Source: an uncultured Candidatus Saccharibacteria bacterium (GTDB taxonomy: Bacteria; Patescibacteriota; Saccharimonadia; Saccharimonadales; Saccharimonadaceae). Taken from it: DNA of 51,322 nucleotides. The notes below the pieces were generated by a model. It was given only the letters and a program-made list of their open reading frames with translations. It made no database searches and was not told the DNA's origin. The stretch spans positions 1 to 51,322 of the forward strand of contig CALISG010000011.1 in NCBI GenBank assembly GCA_938042065.1, given 5' to 3'. Below are positions 43,351 through 51,267 of this stretch, in pieces. A program made the position numbers and the translations under genes. Within the stretch, counting starts at the first letter, position 1, and each line of letters begins with the position of its first letter.

Positions 43351-43425
43351 GCGGGTGTAGTACAGCGGTTAGTATGCGAGTTTTCCAAACTCGAGATCGG
43401 AGTTCGATTCTCCGCACCCGCACCA
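43351..43425 (+). tRNA. tRNA-Gly(TCC)
   Basis: A cloverleaf with acceptor GCGGGTG/CACCCGC, anticodon stem CGAGT/ACTCG with loop TTTCCAA (anticodon TCC), T-loop TTCGATT and encoded CCA. TATAAT lies at 43336-43341, just upstream. Confidence 0.95.
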
Positions 43426-43433
43426 AAGTATTT

Positions 43434-43533
43434 GCCCCGATAGCTCAGCTGGTGAGCCCTCAGCGACAAAAATCGCATAGCTCTATCCAGCTTTTGTCTA
43501 AGCGAATCGGGCGACTAAATACATTCTCAGAGT
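43434..43533 (+). repeat. 100-bp tRNA-Arg-mimicking element
   Basis: It lies between tRNA-Gly and tRNA-Arg(TCT). Positions 1-19 equal the first 19 nt of that tRNA-Arg. A core with GCGA-CAAAAA-TCGC hairpin (43463-43476) follows. Then GCTCTATCCAGCT (43480-43492) is a perfect 13-nt antisense of the tRNA-Arg D-arm (43547-43559). ATCGGGC (43506-43512) is complementary to the copied acceptor strand with one bulge. The core (AGCC.T.AGC..CAAAAAT.GC) aligns with that of the tRNA-His elements, although the arms differ to match the adjacent tRNA. Confidence 0.88.
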
Positions 43534-43610
43534 GCCCCGATAGCTCAGCTGGATAGAGCAGGAGACTTCTAAGCTCAAGGCCGCAGGTTCGAACCCTGCT
43601 CGGGGTACCA
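43534..43610 (+). tRNA. tRNA-Arg(TCT)
   Basis: A 77-nt gene with acceptor GCCCCGA/TCGGGGT, D-stem GCTC/GAGC, anticodon loop CTTCTAA (anticodon TCT), T-stem GCAGG/CCTGC and encoded CCA. The anticodon stem is weak (GGAGA/GCTCA, three good pairs). Probably cotranscribed with tRNA-Gly. Confidence 0.9.
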
Positions 43611-43630
43611 TTATTCAACTAGGCGATAAT

Positions 43631-43657
43631 AAAAACTCATCGTAATGATGAGTTTTT
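43631..43657. terminator. Bidirectional terminator between tRNA-Arg and tRNA-Lys
   Basis: AAAAACTCATC and GATGAGTTTTT form an 11-bp stem with a 5-nt loop and T/A runs on both sides. Confidence 0.9.
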
Positions 43658-43671
43658 TACATGGAGTTTCG

Positions 43672-43748
43672 TGGAGGGCCAGGAGGGGCTCGAACCCTCG
43701 ACACCCTGCTTAAGAGGCAGGTGCTCTAACCAGCTGAGCTACTGGCCC
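43672..43748 (-). tRNA. tRNA-Lys(CTT)
   Basis: A 77-nt cloverleaf: acceptor GGGCCAG/CTGGCCC, D-stem GCTC/GAGC, anticodon stem CCTGC/GCAGG with loop CTCTTAA (anticodon CTT), T-loop TTCGAGC, discriminator T and encoded CCA. A minus-strand TATAAT lies at 43764-43759. Confidence 0.93.
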
Positions 43749-43825
43749 TTATCTTTTCATTATAGCATAGATAGAGGTAAAAGTAAATATGAACGCTAGG
43801 ATTTTTCGGTCTGTTGGGTAGTCGA

Positions 43826-45448
43826 ATGATAACGCTTACTCTTGCTAATTCTGTGAAAATCGACGATAATATACGAATAATGCCAGAGTTGAATCAAATT
43901 GGCGCCCACTTGCGGGCAGGTGTTATATGTGCACAGCGGCAGTCTGATGAGCGGCAGCAAATACTTAGTCAGGCTGATAAAATTAATGTCGTTGGTGCTG
44001 GCGGCATGTTGACGGCGGCTTACGAGCAGCTGCGCAACGCTGCTGAAAATACCGAGGAGCACTTGCTGCTACAAAATGCTATCCGGCGGTTTTTCAAACA
44101 ATCGTTTATTGTTCGCGATGAGGCGTTGGTCCGCAAAAGCGGCGAAGAATTGGTGGTTGAATTGACTTTTGCGGGATATTTGCCCAACGATAGCGTGTCG
44201 CGCAGCCAAATCAAAGAGATTTCAAAACTAGCAACAGCGCACTATAAAGTGTATGAAAAGCTGATTGCTGATCGTTCAATCAATTTGGATCGTTCTTCGG
44301 CATGGCTGTTAGAAACTCTGTCGGTACTGGCGGCGAATGTATTGGTTGATCACGCAGACGATCATGTGTTTATTGATTTTGTGTATGAATATTTCGAGAC
44401 AGCAATTCCGCGGGATGCGCTGCAATCGACTTCGGCTGATGAATACGGAGCTGTGCTTTATGTGGCTATTCAGCAGGCGCTGATGAAGAGCGACGTAGCC
44501 ACGGTGCGCGCAGGGCTATTGGTGCGTTATGGAACGAGCGTTGAGTCGCTTGAGGCTTTTGTTGAATTTAATCGTAAAATTGATAAGATGCTGCGCAGTA
44601 CGTCGGTTGAAGAGCTGCGCCGCGTGGTTGATCGGCAGGGGGCGCCGCTGCGTGTTATTCGCCATATGATGGAGACGCAAGACAATTTCCCGGCATTGTT
44701 GCAAAAACGCGAGGCATTTCTCGACGAATTTGAGCGGCAAGTGAACCGTGAATATTCTAGCATGATGGCGCGAATTAACCGGGCTATTATGCGCAGCGTG
44801 GTCTTCTTGGTAATTACTAAGTTTTTGATTGGCATCGCTATTGAAGTGCCATATGACCTGTGGGCGCACGGACAGATTGAGTGGTTAGTATTGATGATCA
44901 ATTTGTTTTTCCCGCCGATATACATGGTGTTGCTGCGCTTGACGCTGAATGTGCCGGGATATGCAAATACCGAAGCGCTGATTAAACGGGTCGATCAGAT
45001 GCTCTACGGCGGCGATAATACTGTACTGATGCGGCGGCAATTAGCGGGACGGACGTATAGCTCGATGTTTTCGATTATGTACGGCGTAATGAGTCTGGCG
45101 GTGTTCGCGCTGGCGACTTGGCTGCTGACGTTGATTGGTTTTTCACCAGTGCATATTATTATTTTCTTTGTATTTTTCTCGGCGGCGAGCTTCCTAGGCT
45201 TTCGCTTGAGCCGGTTGATTCGTGATCTCGAGATTGTGCGCAGTGCTAGCAACGGCTTTACCTTTGTACGTGATACGCTGTATCTGCCGTTTGTAGTCGC
45301 TGGCCGGTGGATGAGTGATAAATACGCGCAGGTTAATATTGTGTCGATGGTGTTGGATATGTTAATTGAATTACCGCTCAAAACCATCTTGCGCAAGATT
45401 CGGCAATGGGCAGCTTTTATTGATGATAGAAAGGACAGTATATCATGA
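43826..45448 (+). CDS. Large hypothetical membrane protein
   Basis: A protein of about 540 aa with a soluble N-terminal ~320 residues (alpha-helical, rich in charged residues). Two membrane helix pairs follow (about 325-385 and 415-465), then a C-terminal cytoplasmic tail ending in a conserved-looking LIELPLKTILRKIRQWAAF. I do not recognise the family. The start is uncertain: ATG 43826 or TTG 43814, with no clear Shine-Dalgarno sequence or well-placed -10. Its stop overlaps folD by four bases (ATGA), so the two are co-translated. Confidence 0.75.
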   Translation: MITLTLANSVKIDDNIRIMPELNQIGAHLRAGVICAQRQSDERQQILSQADKINVVGAGGMLTAAYEQLRNAAENTEEHLLLQNAIRRFFKQSFIVRDEALVRKSGEELVVELTFAGYLPNDSVSRSQIKEISKLATAHYKVYEKLIADRSINLDRSSAWLLETLSVLAANVLVDHADDHVFIDFVYEYFETAIPRDALQSTSADEYGAVLYVAIQQALMKSDVATVRAGLLVRYGTSVESLEAFVEFNRKIDKMLRSTSVEELRRVVDRQGAPLRVIRHMMETQDNFPALLQKREAFLDEFERQVNREYSSMMARINRAIMRSVVFLVITKFLIGIAIEVPYDLWAHGQIEWLVLMINLFFPPIYMVLLRLTLNVPGYANTEALIKRVDQMLYGGDNTVLMRRQLAGRTYSSMFSIMYGVMSLAVFALATWLLTLIGFSPVHIIIFFVFFSAASFLGFRLSRLIRDLEIVRSASNGFTFVRDTLYLPFVVAGRWMSDKYAQVNIVSMVLDMLIELPLKTILRKIRQWAAFIDDRKDSIS

Positions 45449-46260
45449 AACAGTTAAATGGCAAGGAACTGCAAGGTTTTATTAAGCAGCGCCAAGCGCG
45501 TCAAGTACGAAATCTACGCCAAGAATATGGTGTGGTACCAAAACTAGTTATTATAATGAGCAAAAACGCTAGCCAAGCGATTCAAACGTATGTTCGGATG
45601 AAAACACGTTACGCAGCAGATATTCTGATTGATGTTGACGTACAAGCAGTCGCGCAAGCTGATATAGCAGCGGCGATTGATCAAGCTAACAACGACCCAG
45701 CGGTGCAGGGAATAATTCTGCAATTGCCGATTGATGACGTGTCGCAGACCGAAAAGCTGTGCCAATTAATCGCACCAGAGAAAGATGTTGATGGTTTAGG
45801 GGCTAGTAGTATCTATCCAAGCGCTACCGCCCAGGCAATCGATTGGCTATTGGCTGGGTATAATATCGAGCTATCGAATAAGCAAATTGCTATCGTGGGC
45901 CGCGGTAAGCTTGTCGGAGCACCGCTCGAAAAAATGTGGCAGCAGCGCGGTCTAAACGTGCAGGTCTACGACAAAGCGAATCCAGCTACCGCGGATAGTT
46001 TGCGAAAATGTAACGTAATTGTAACGGCGACCGGCGTGCCGCACTTGATCACCTCCGAAATGATCGCGCCAGAGACGGTAGTGGTGGATGCTGGTACGGC
46101 GAGCGAAGGCGGCGTGTTGGTCGGCGATGTTGACGATGCAGTTCGCCAGCGCAGCGATATTACGATTACACCGCAAAAGGGCGGTGTCGGTCCGTTGACA
46201 TACGCAGTATTATTTGATCATCTGATTGAGGCGTGCTTGCGGCGAGTTGGTAAGTTATAG
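45445..46260 (+). CDS. folD: Methylene-THF dehydrogenase/cyclohydrolase FolD
   Basis: FolD converts 5,10-methylene-THF to 10-formyl-THF. The 271-aa protein has the catalytic YVRMK (K53), VQGIILQLP, PEKDVDGLG (D114) and the nucleotide loop VGRGKLVGAPLEKMW. The C-terminal ITPQKGGVGPLTYAVLFDHL is also present. Some usual motifs are altered: PSATAQAI replaces the common PCTPxG, and GRG replaces GRS in the NADP loop, which may affect cofactor preference. It works downstream of GlyA. Confidence 0.94.
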   Translation: MKQLNGKELQGFIKQRQARQVRNLRQEYGVVPKLVIIMSKNASQAIQTYVRMKTRYAADILIDVDVQAVAQADIAAAIDQANNDPAVQGIILQLPIDDVSQTEKLCQLIAPEKDVDGLGASSIYPSATAQAIDWLLAGYNIELSNKQIAIVGRGKLVGAPLEKMWQQRGLNVQVYDKANPATADSLRKCNVIVTATGVPHLITSEMIAPETVVVDAGTASEGGVLVGDVDDAVRQRSDITITPQKGGVGPLTYAVLFDHLIEACLRRVGKL

Positions 46261-46265
46261 TAATT

Positions 46266-46640
46266 CTATCGCTTATCGTTCAGCGCTTCTTTGGCGTGGA
46301 TGACAACTTGGCTAGGTGTTAGATTAGCCTTGACGATATAACTATGAATACCTAGGTTACGCAGCTCGGCAGGTGCCTCTTCTTCGCCTAGATTGGTTAG
46401 AATGATAACTGGCGTATTAGCATTAGCGGGTTGTTGGCGGATTTTTCGCAGCGCTTCGGTGCCGTTCATATTCGGCATCTGCAGATCAAGCAAAATAATG
46501 TCAGGATTAGAGTGCTGAACCACTTTGACGCCAGTCTCGCCGTCGCTGGCAGTAACCACTTCGAAGCCGGCTGCTTCGAACTTCATGCGGTACATTTGGT
46601 TGATTACTTGATCGTCCTCGATAATAGCGATAGTTGTCAT
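46266..46640 (-). CDS. Single-domain response regulator
   Basis: The 124-aa protein is a bare receiver domain: acidic pair IIEDD (8-10), phospho-Asp D52 in IILLDLQMPNMNG, Thr in VIILTNL and Lys in SYIVKA. No output domain follows. ATG 46640 lies six bases after TATTAT (minus strand 46652-46647), predicting a leaderless message; longer forms would extend into the neighbouring kinase gene. It is divergent from the histidine kinase, its likely partner, and may act by protein-protein contact. Confidence 0.92.
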   Translation of the reverse strand: MTTIAIIEDDQVINQMYRMKFEAAGFEVVTASDGETGVKVVQHSNPDIILLDLQMPNMNGTEALRKIRQQPANANTPVIILTNLGEEEAPAELRNLGIHSYIVKANLTPSQVVIHAKEALNDKR

Positions 46641-46718
46641 GTTTTTATAATAGCATATCCCAGTTACTTTTCGAGTAAGCTCTAGCGTTATCGTCGAGAA
46701 AAGTGTAATATAAAGGCA

Positions 46719-47972
46719 ATGAAGCGGTTTTTTGGTAGAGTTCGCCGTCCATCGTATCGTTCGCAACAAGTTGTGGACGTTCTGACGCGCAAAATGGTTG
46801 ATGCCAAAGACATTGATACATTGCTAAATAGCTATTTAGAAACTTTTGTTAGTGTACTGCAAGTACGTTTTGCTGGCGTGGCTTTTTGCGATCAATATCA
46901 CCAGCCGTATATTGCTGGCAAGCGTAATGTGCCGGCATGGTTGGACTCGCAGACGCTTGGTTCTGGCGACATTGGTGATTATGCTCGATATGGTATTGCA
47001 GCAATCTTACCGCTATGCGTTGCCGATCAGAAAATTGGTTGCCTGGTAATTGGCGAGCGGCGTGACGGCTGCGAGATTCGCGGTAAGGAATTTGAGCTGT
47101 TTGATGTTTTGGCGCGTAACCTATCGGTGGCACTTTTGAATATGTTTCGCCTAGAGGAGATTCGCCGCTTAGCTGGAAATTTAGAGAAGGAAGTCGATGA
47201 GGCGACTAGTCAATTGCGCCAGTCCAACAAAAGATTGCAGGCCCTGGATGCCACTAAAGATGAGTTTGTCAGTATGGCCAGCCACCAGCTGCGGACGCCG
47301 CTGACCAGCGTAAAAGGCTACCTGAGTATGGTTCTCGAGGGCGACGCTGGCGAGATTACACCGCCGCAGCGGCAGCTGCTAGAAGAGGCTTTTCGCAGCA
47401 GCGAGCGGATGGTGCGATTGGTTAGTGATTTTTTGAACGTGAGCCGTTTGCAGACTGGTAAATTTATTATCAATCGTACAGCGGTCAATTTATCGCAGCT
47501 GGTTGCCGAAGAGGTTGCGAACGTAGATCAGGTGGCAAATACGCATAAGGTCAAGGTCACGTATCGCCAGCCAGCGCGCTTTCCGCTACTGTATCTAGAC
47601 GACACCAAGATTCGCCAAGTTATTATGAATTTCATTGATAACGCTATTTATTATTCACCAGACGCTAATACGGTAAAGGTCCGATTGTCAATTGAAGATG
47701 GCCAGGCAGTTTTGCGAGTAATCGATAGGGGAATGGGCGTATCGCCATCTGCCAAGAAAAAGCTCGGCACTAAGTTCTTTCGCGGCGACAACGCTCGGCG
47801 GCAGCGGCCGGACGGCACGGGGATTGGCTTGTTCTTGGCGAAGAAAGTAGTCGAAGGGCATGGCGGTACGATGATTTTCGAGTCGGAGCTCGGCAAGGGT
47901 AGTACTTTTGGCTTTCGGCTACCGATTGCGGAGTTAAAGTCACCGCCAGCTCTAGACGGCAGCAAAGCATAA
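46719..47972 (+). CDS. GAF-domain sensor histidine kinase
   Basis: The 417-aa protein has no membrane segment. A GAF-like domain (about 15-140) precedes a coiled coil (about 145-175). The HisKA domain follows, with H189 in SMASHQLRTPLTSVKG, then the HATPase domain: N-box IMNFIDNAIYYS, G1 VIDRGMGVS, F-box KFFRGDNA and G2 GTGIGLFLAKKVVEGHGG. It probably senses a cytoplasmic cue and phosphorylates the divergently encoded receiver. An AT-rich box (TAATAT 46706-46711) ends seven bases before ATG 46719. Confidence 0.93.
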   Translation: MKRFFGRVRRPSYRSQQVVDVLTRKMVDAKDIDTLLNSYLETFVSVLQVRFAGVAFCDQYHQPYIAGKRNVPAWLDSQTLGSGDIGDYARYGIAAILPLCVADQKIGCLVIGERRDGCEIRGKEFELFDVLARNLSVALLNMFRLEEIRRLAGNLEKEVDEATSQLRQSNKRLQALDATKDEFVSMASHQLRTPLTSVKGYLSMVLEGDAGEITPPQRQLLEEAFRSSERMVRLVSDFLNVSRLQTGKFIINRTAVNLSQLVAEEVANVDQVANTHKVKVTYRQPARFPLLYLDDTKIRQVIMNFIDNAIYYSPDANTVKVRLSIEDGQAVLRVIDRGMGVSPSAKKKLGTKFFRGDNARRQRPDGTGIGLFLAKKVVEGHGGTMIFESELGKGSTFGFRLPIAELKSPPALDGSKA

Positions 47973-47989
47973 ATGGTATACTTTTATTT

Positions 47990-48433
47990 ATGAAGAGGAA
48001 GACGGGATTTATCATAGGCGGTAGCCTGGCGGTTATAGCAGCTGTTGTCGCTGCGGCAGCACTGGGATATCTTTACGGCGGCGTAAAAACGCCAGAACAG
48101 CGCGCGCTGGTTTACTATAATGTGTGCGGAAATGATATCATTGATAAGTTTAATGGTAGTATATCTTCCCCTGATAATCTGAAGAAGATTGCTGACGAAA
48201 TAGAAAAAAAGAATCACTATGCTGATGACGCCACGTGTGTTGTTGCTTTGTATTTTTATCATACGACCGCAGATGCGAACGGTCATAGCCAGAAGACGGA
48301 CGATTTATATAACAAAATAAAAAACCTGTCAGACAAAGGAATATACGCTAGCGGCAGGCTGAAGGTGCCAGTTAACGTTGAGCAGTTAAATTTGCTGCGC
48401 AGCAAGCAATCAGTTCCGGAGAATAAGCAATAA
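47990..48433 (+). CDS. Hypothetical anchored extracytoplasmic protein
   Basis: The 147-aa protein starts MKRKTGFIIGGSLAVIAAV with one N-terminal transmembrane helix (about 7-29). A ~115-residue extracytoplasmic helical domain follows, containing two Cys (VCGN and TCVV) that may form a disulfide. The family is unknown. TATACT (47977-47982) ends seven bases before ATG 47990. The stop overlaps the next gene's ATG by one base, so the two are an operon and may form a complex at the surface. Confidence 0.72.
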   Translation: MKRKTGFIIGGSLAVIAAVVAAAALGYLYGGVKTPEQRALVYYNVCGNDIIDKFNGSISSPDNLKKIADEIEKKNHYADDATCVVALYFYHTTADANGHSQKTDDLYNKIKNLSDKGIYASGRLKVPVNVEQLNLLRSKQSVPENKQ

Positions 48434-51216
48434 TGCACGAGGGGCTGCTGCGTGGCTTGAAGTGGTGGCTTAGCTGTTTTGTTATTGTAGCGGCCGCAGG
48501 TGTTGTTTGTTTGCTGAGAAGCGATACGTCGTATGCAGTTTATGGTTGGAATTCTGGACGTAACGATATGGAGAAGCAAGCTTGGGGCGGCGATCCTTGC
48601 GGCGATTATATTAATCACCCGTGCGCTGTCTGGTGGGCGTCTTATCATAATACGAACTATTTCAGTATGGTGGGGTCTTCGCCAACCAACCCGATCGAGA
48701 TGGACTGGAATGCAACGACACTATACTTTACTATACGAGGCTCGTGGAATACCCAACGATTTCGTAATCCAATTAGAATTTACTCTCTTTTCACTTTCAA
48801 CGGGCAGGGTAGGTCTGTTTGGGTAACTAATCCAGCAGGTCATATAGACGGTAACGGCAATTATTTCTTTAATAGGGGCTACTATGGCGGCGGCGGTCCT
48901 GAATATCAATGGATAAACGGTGAAAGCGAATGGGATCAGTTAAATCTAGGAGCTGACGTTAACGGTGTCGCTCAACCTGGCGGCCCGTCAGAGCTGGTTA
49001 CGTTTGGTGCGAAAAGCTGTTTGGCAGTTATGAGAGGTAATAAAGTGTACACTTATAGCGGTTCTCATGTTAACTGCGGTACCGACAATATCTCACTGTG
49101 GGTACGCCGTAAGCCGCGACCTAGCGGCTGGAAAGTCCAAGGCGAAAGCTATATCTATAATCGTTCCGACAACAAGACTTATGCAAATTATAATAACTCT
49201 AATGCTTTTGGTAGCTCTCGTCCGTATGCTGAGCGTCATCTGGATGGTAAGCCTGATGTTTTTCCTGGAAAACAGGCCGAGTTCATAGCGACTCTTCGGA
49301 ATACTCCATATTCAAATTATCAGCATACAAATTCTAGCGTACAAGTAGTTATAGAATCGGCATATTTTAATAATCTGCACGATGTTGCTAGCTGTGCCGG
49401 TAAGGATTGGCGCCATTGCGGTGGTAGCAATAATGGACATAGAGTTCTCATTGCACGCGGAGCGGTCAGTAATATTTATAACAATAAATGCCGGTCGGCG
49501 CTTAATAACTTAGTGCAAAGTCCTAATAATACAAATACTTGGAGTGGTCGAGACGGCGACGACTGTATGAAGATTCGCGTACCTGGCGATGGTAGCAGGG
49601 CGGGATCTTATATATGCACGCAGATATGGTGGACGTGGCCTGATTCGGTAGTACGTAGGGACTGGGCCTCTAGCGAGCCTGCCTGCGCAAGGGTGGCTTC
49701 GGACTTTAATTTGGTGCCAGGAGTTGGTTCGGCGGGCGGGTCAACGGCTATTGGCGTACTAGAACAAGGTAATGCGACAACGCTAGATAGCACCATATAC
49801 AATACCGGCGGGCGTCGCGAAGCTGGCGGCAGTAGTGATGCCGATGTCTTTACATTTGCCTTCACTGGATCGGCTGCGGAAATGTCGGATGGTCAACTGG
49901 GCAGTATACTAAATGGCATATTCAATAAGAATGACGGAGACAGGCACTATGCCGATACGACTTATGGCGCAGGCGTGAATACATGTTCTTGGCTCAACGC
50001 TCAACCGCAGTTGTCTGGTAAAATTAGCGATTGTACGCCAACAAATAACAAGCAGAGTGCTTTTGACAGGACTGAAGTTATTGATACATCGGCGCTTGAT
50101 ACGGCGCGATACAAGATTGGCGATGTAATTTGCCGGGTAGCTACTGTTAATAAGTATAACTGGGATACAACGGGAGATTCTTCAAAACGCCGCGTATCGT
50201 ATCCGCGTTGCTACCGTATTTCCAAGAGGCCAATGGTACAAATCTGGGGTGGCGATGTGCGTGTCGGGTCGAGCAATATCGCGAATGCTTTAATCACCCA
50301 GCAGTATAAGTCGGGTATCTATACTGGCGGCACGCGTACGCTGACTATGAGTGGCAATACTCATTCAATCGGCAGCTGGGGTGAGTATGGTATGTTTGCG
50401 CCAGAAATTTCCTCGTATAGTAAGTCGAATGTTGTATCGGCGTCAGGGGGTGCTCTCTCTGGCATGGGTACGACATCGCGGTTGGGTATAGCGGCAGATA
50501 GCGAGTTAAATGGTCTAACATTTGCCAATAATAAGGCTAGATATGGGCAATGGGGAACTATCGGCGCGCAGAATACTGTCAAATCTAGTTATTTTGGCAC
50601 TCAGCGTCCGTTAGCGGGCGAGAATATTTCGCTTAACGGATTAGATGGCTCGTACAAATTATCATCGTCGCGAGCAATCGTGAACTTGTCGGGCGGCACT
50701 ATTGGGATGGGTAGGTCGGTTATTATTGATGCTGGCGACAAGACGGTAGTTATAGATGGTGATATACGTTATGATACTGGTAGCTTCTCTAGCGCTAGCC
50801 AACTACCGCAGGCTGTGATATACGCGCGCAACATTATTGTTAAGGATAGTGTAACTAATATTGACGCTTGGTTGATTGCTTCGGGTACTAATGCTGGCGT
50901 GGGCGGTGTAATTTCTACCTGCGAAGTTGACGAGAGCGGTGTTCGATCAGCATTGATCCGATCTGATTATACTAGCGGATTGAAATCGACGGTTTGTGAC
51001 AAGCCGTTACAGATTAATGGGGTAGTGTCGGCACGTGTTTTGCAGCTGCGCCGTACTCACGGAGCTGACGGTTCGGCTGGCAATGAGAATGGTTATACCA
51101 CGCCAGCGGAGATTATTAACGCGCGGATGGATACGTACTTGTGGGCCTATAATAGAGCTAACGCAAACAGCTCTATTTCAACCGACACCACAACCGAGCT
51201 GCCACCGCGGTATTAG
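48433..51216 (+). CDS. Large exported protein with beta-helix-like C-terminus
   Basis: The 927-aa protein has a signal/anchor (about 8-30, then RSDTSYA). Its Trp/Asn/Gly-rich N-terminal half (about 35-430) has several Cys pairs (CGDYINHPC, SCAGKDWRHC). The C-terminal ~250 residues resemble a right-handed beta-helix: NLSGGTIGMGRSVIIDAG, VVIDGDIRYDTG, QAVIYARNIIVKDS, LQINGVVSARVLQLRR, ending with a TTPAEIINARMDTYLWAYN signature. I recall similar ends in CPR exported proteins but cannot name a family. There is no LPxTG tail. Structural surface or adhesion function is inference. Confidence 0.75.
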   Translation: MHEGLLRGLKWWLSCFVIVAAAGVVCLLRSDTSYAVYGWNSGRNDMEKQAWGGDPCGDYINHPCAVWWASYHNTNYFSMVGSSPTNPIEMDWNATTLYFTIRGSWNTQRFRNPIRIYSLFTFNGQGRSVWVTNPAGHIDGNGNYFFNRGYYGGGGPEYQWINGESEWDQLNLGADVNGVAQPGGPSELVTFGAKSCLAVMRGNKVYTYSGSHVNCGTDNISLWVRRKPRPSGWKVQGESYIYNRSDNKTYANYNNSNAFGSSRPYAERHLDGKPDVFPGKQAEFIATLRNTPYSNYQHTNSSVQVVIESAYFNNLHDVASCAGKDWRHCGGSNNGHRVLIARGAVSNIYNNKCRSALNNLVQSPNNTNTWSGRDGDDCMKIRVPGDGSRAGSYICTQIWWTWPDSVVRRDWASSEPACARVASDFNLVPGVGSAGGSTAIGVLEQGNATTLDSTIYNTGGRREAGGSSDADVFTFAFTGSAAEMSDGQLGSILNGIFNKNDGDRHYADTTYGAGVNTCSWLNAQPQLSGKISDCTPTNNKQSAFDRTEVIDTSALDTARYKIGDVICRVATVNKYNWDTTGDSSKRRVSYPRCYRISKRPMVQIWGGDVRVGSSNIANALITQQYKSGIYTGGTRTLTMSGNTHSIGSWGEYGMFAPEISSYSKSNVVSASGGALSGMGTTSRLGIAADSELNGLTFANNKARYGQWGTIGAQNTVKSSYFGTQRPLAGENISLNGLDGSYKLSSSRAIVNLSGGTIGMGRSVIIDAGDKTVVIDGDIRYDTGSFSSASQLPQAVIYARNIIVKDSVTNIDAWLIASGTNAGVGGVISTCEVDESGVRSALIRSDYTSGLKSTVCDKPLQINGVVSARVLQLRRTHGADGSAGNENGYTTPAEIINARMDTYLWAYNRANANSSISTDTTTELPPRY

Positions 51217-51226
51217 CAGTTGTTTA

Positions 51227-51255
51227 TTGCGCAAATAAGGCCAATCTGTTAATAT
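51227..51255 (+). promoter_or_regulatory. Promoter of tRNA-Glu
   Basis: TTGCGC (51227-51232), 17 nt, TAATAT (51250-51255). Predicted start near 51262, six bases before the tRNA. Confidence 0.6.
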
Positions 51256-51267
51256 ATCTGTAAGTGC

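Noticed and set aside
43310..43426. N-terminal extension of the small Ser/Asn-rich protein on the minus strand
   Set aside because: It overlaps tRNA-Gly in antisense; the start at 43309 has a well-placed -10.
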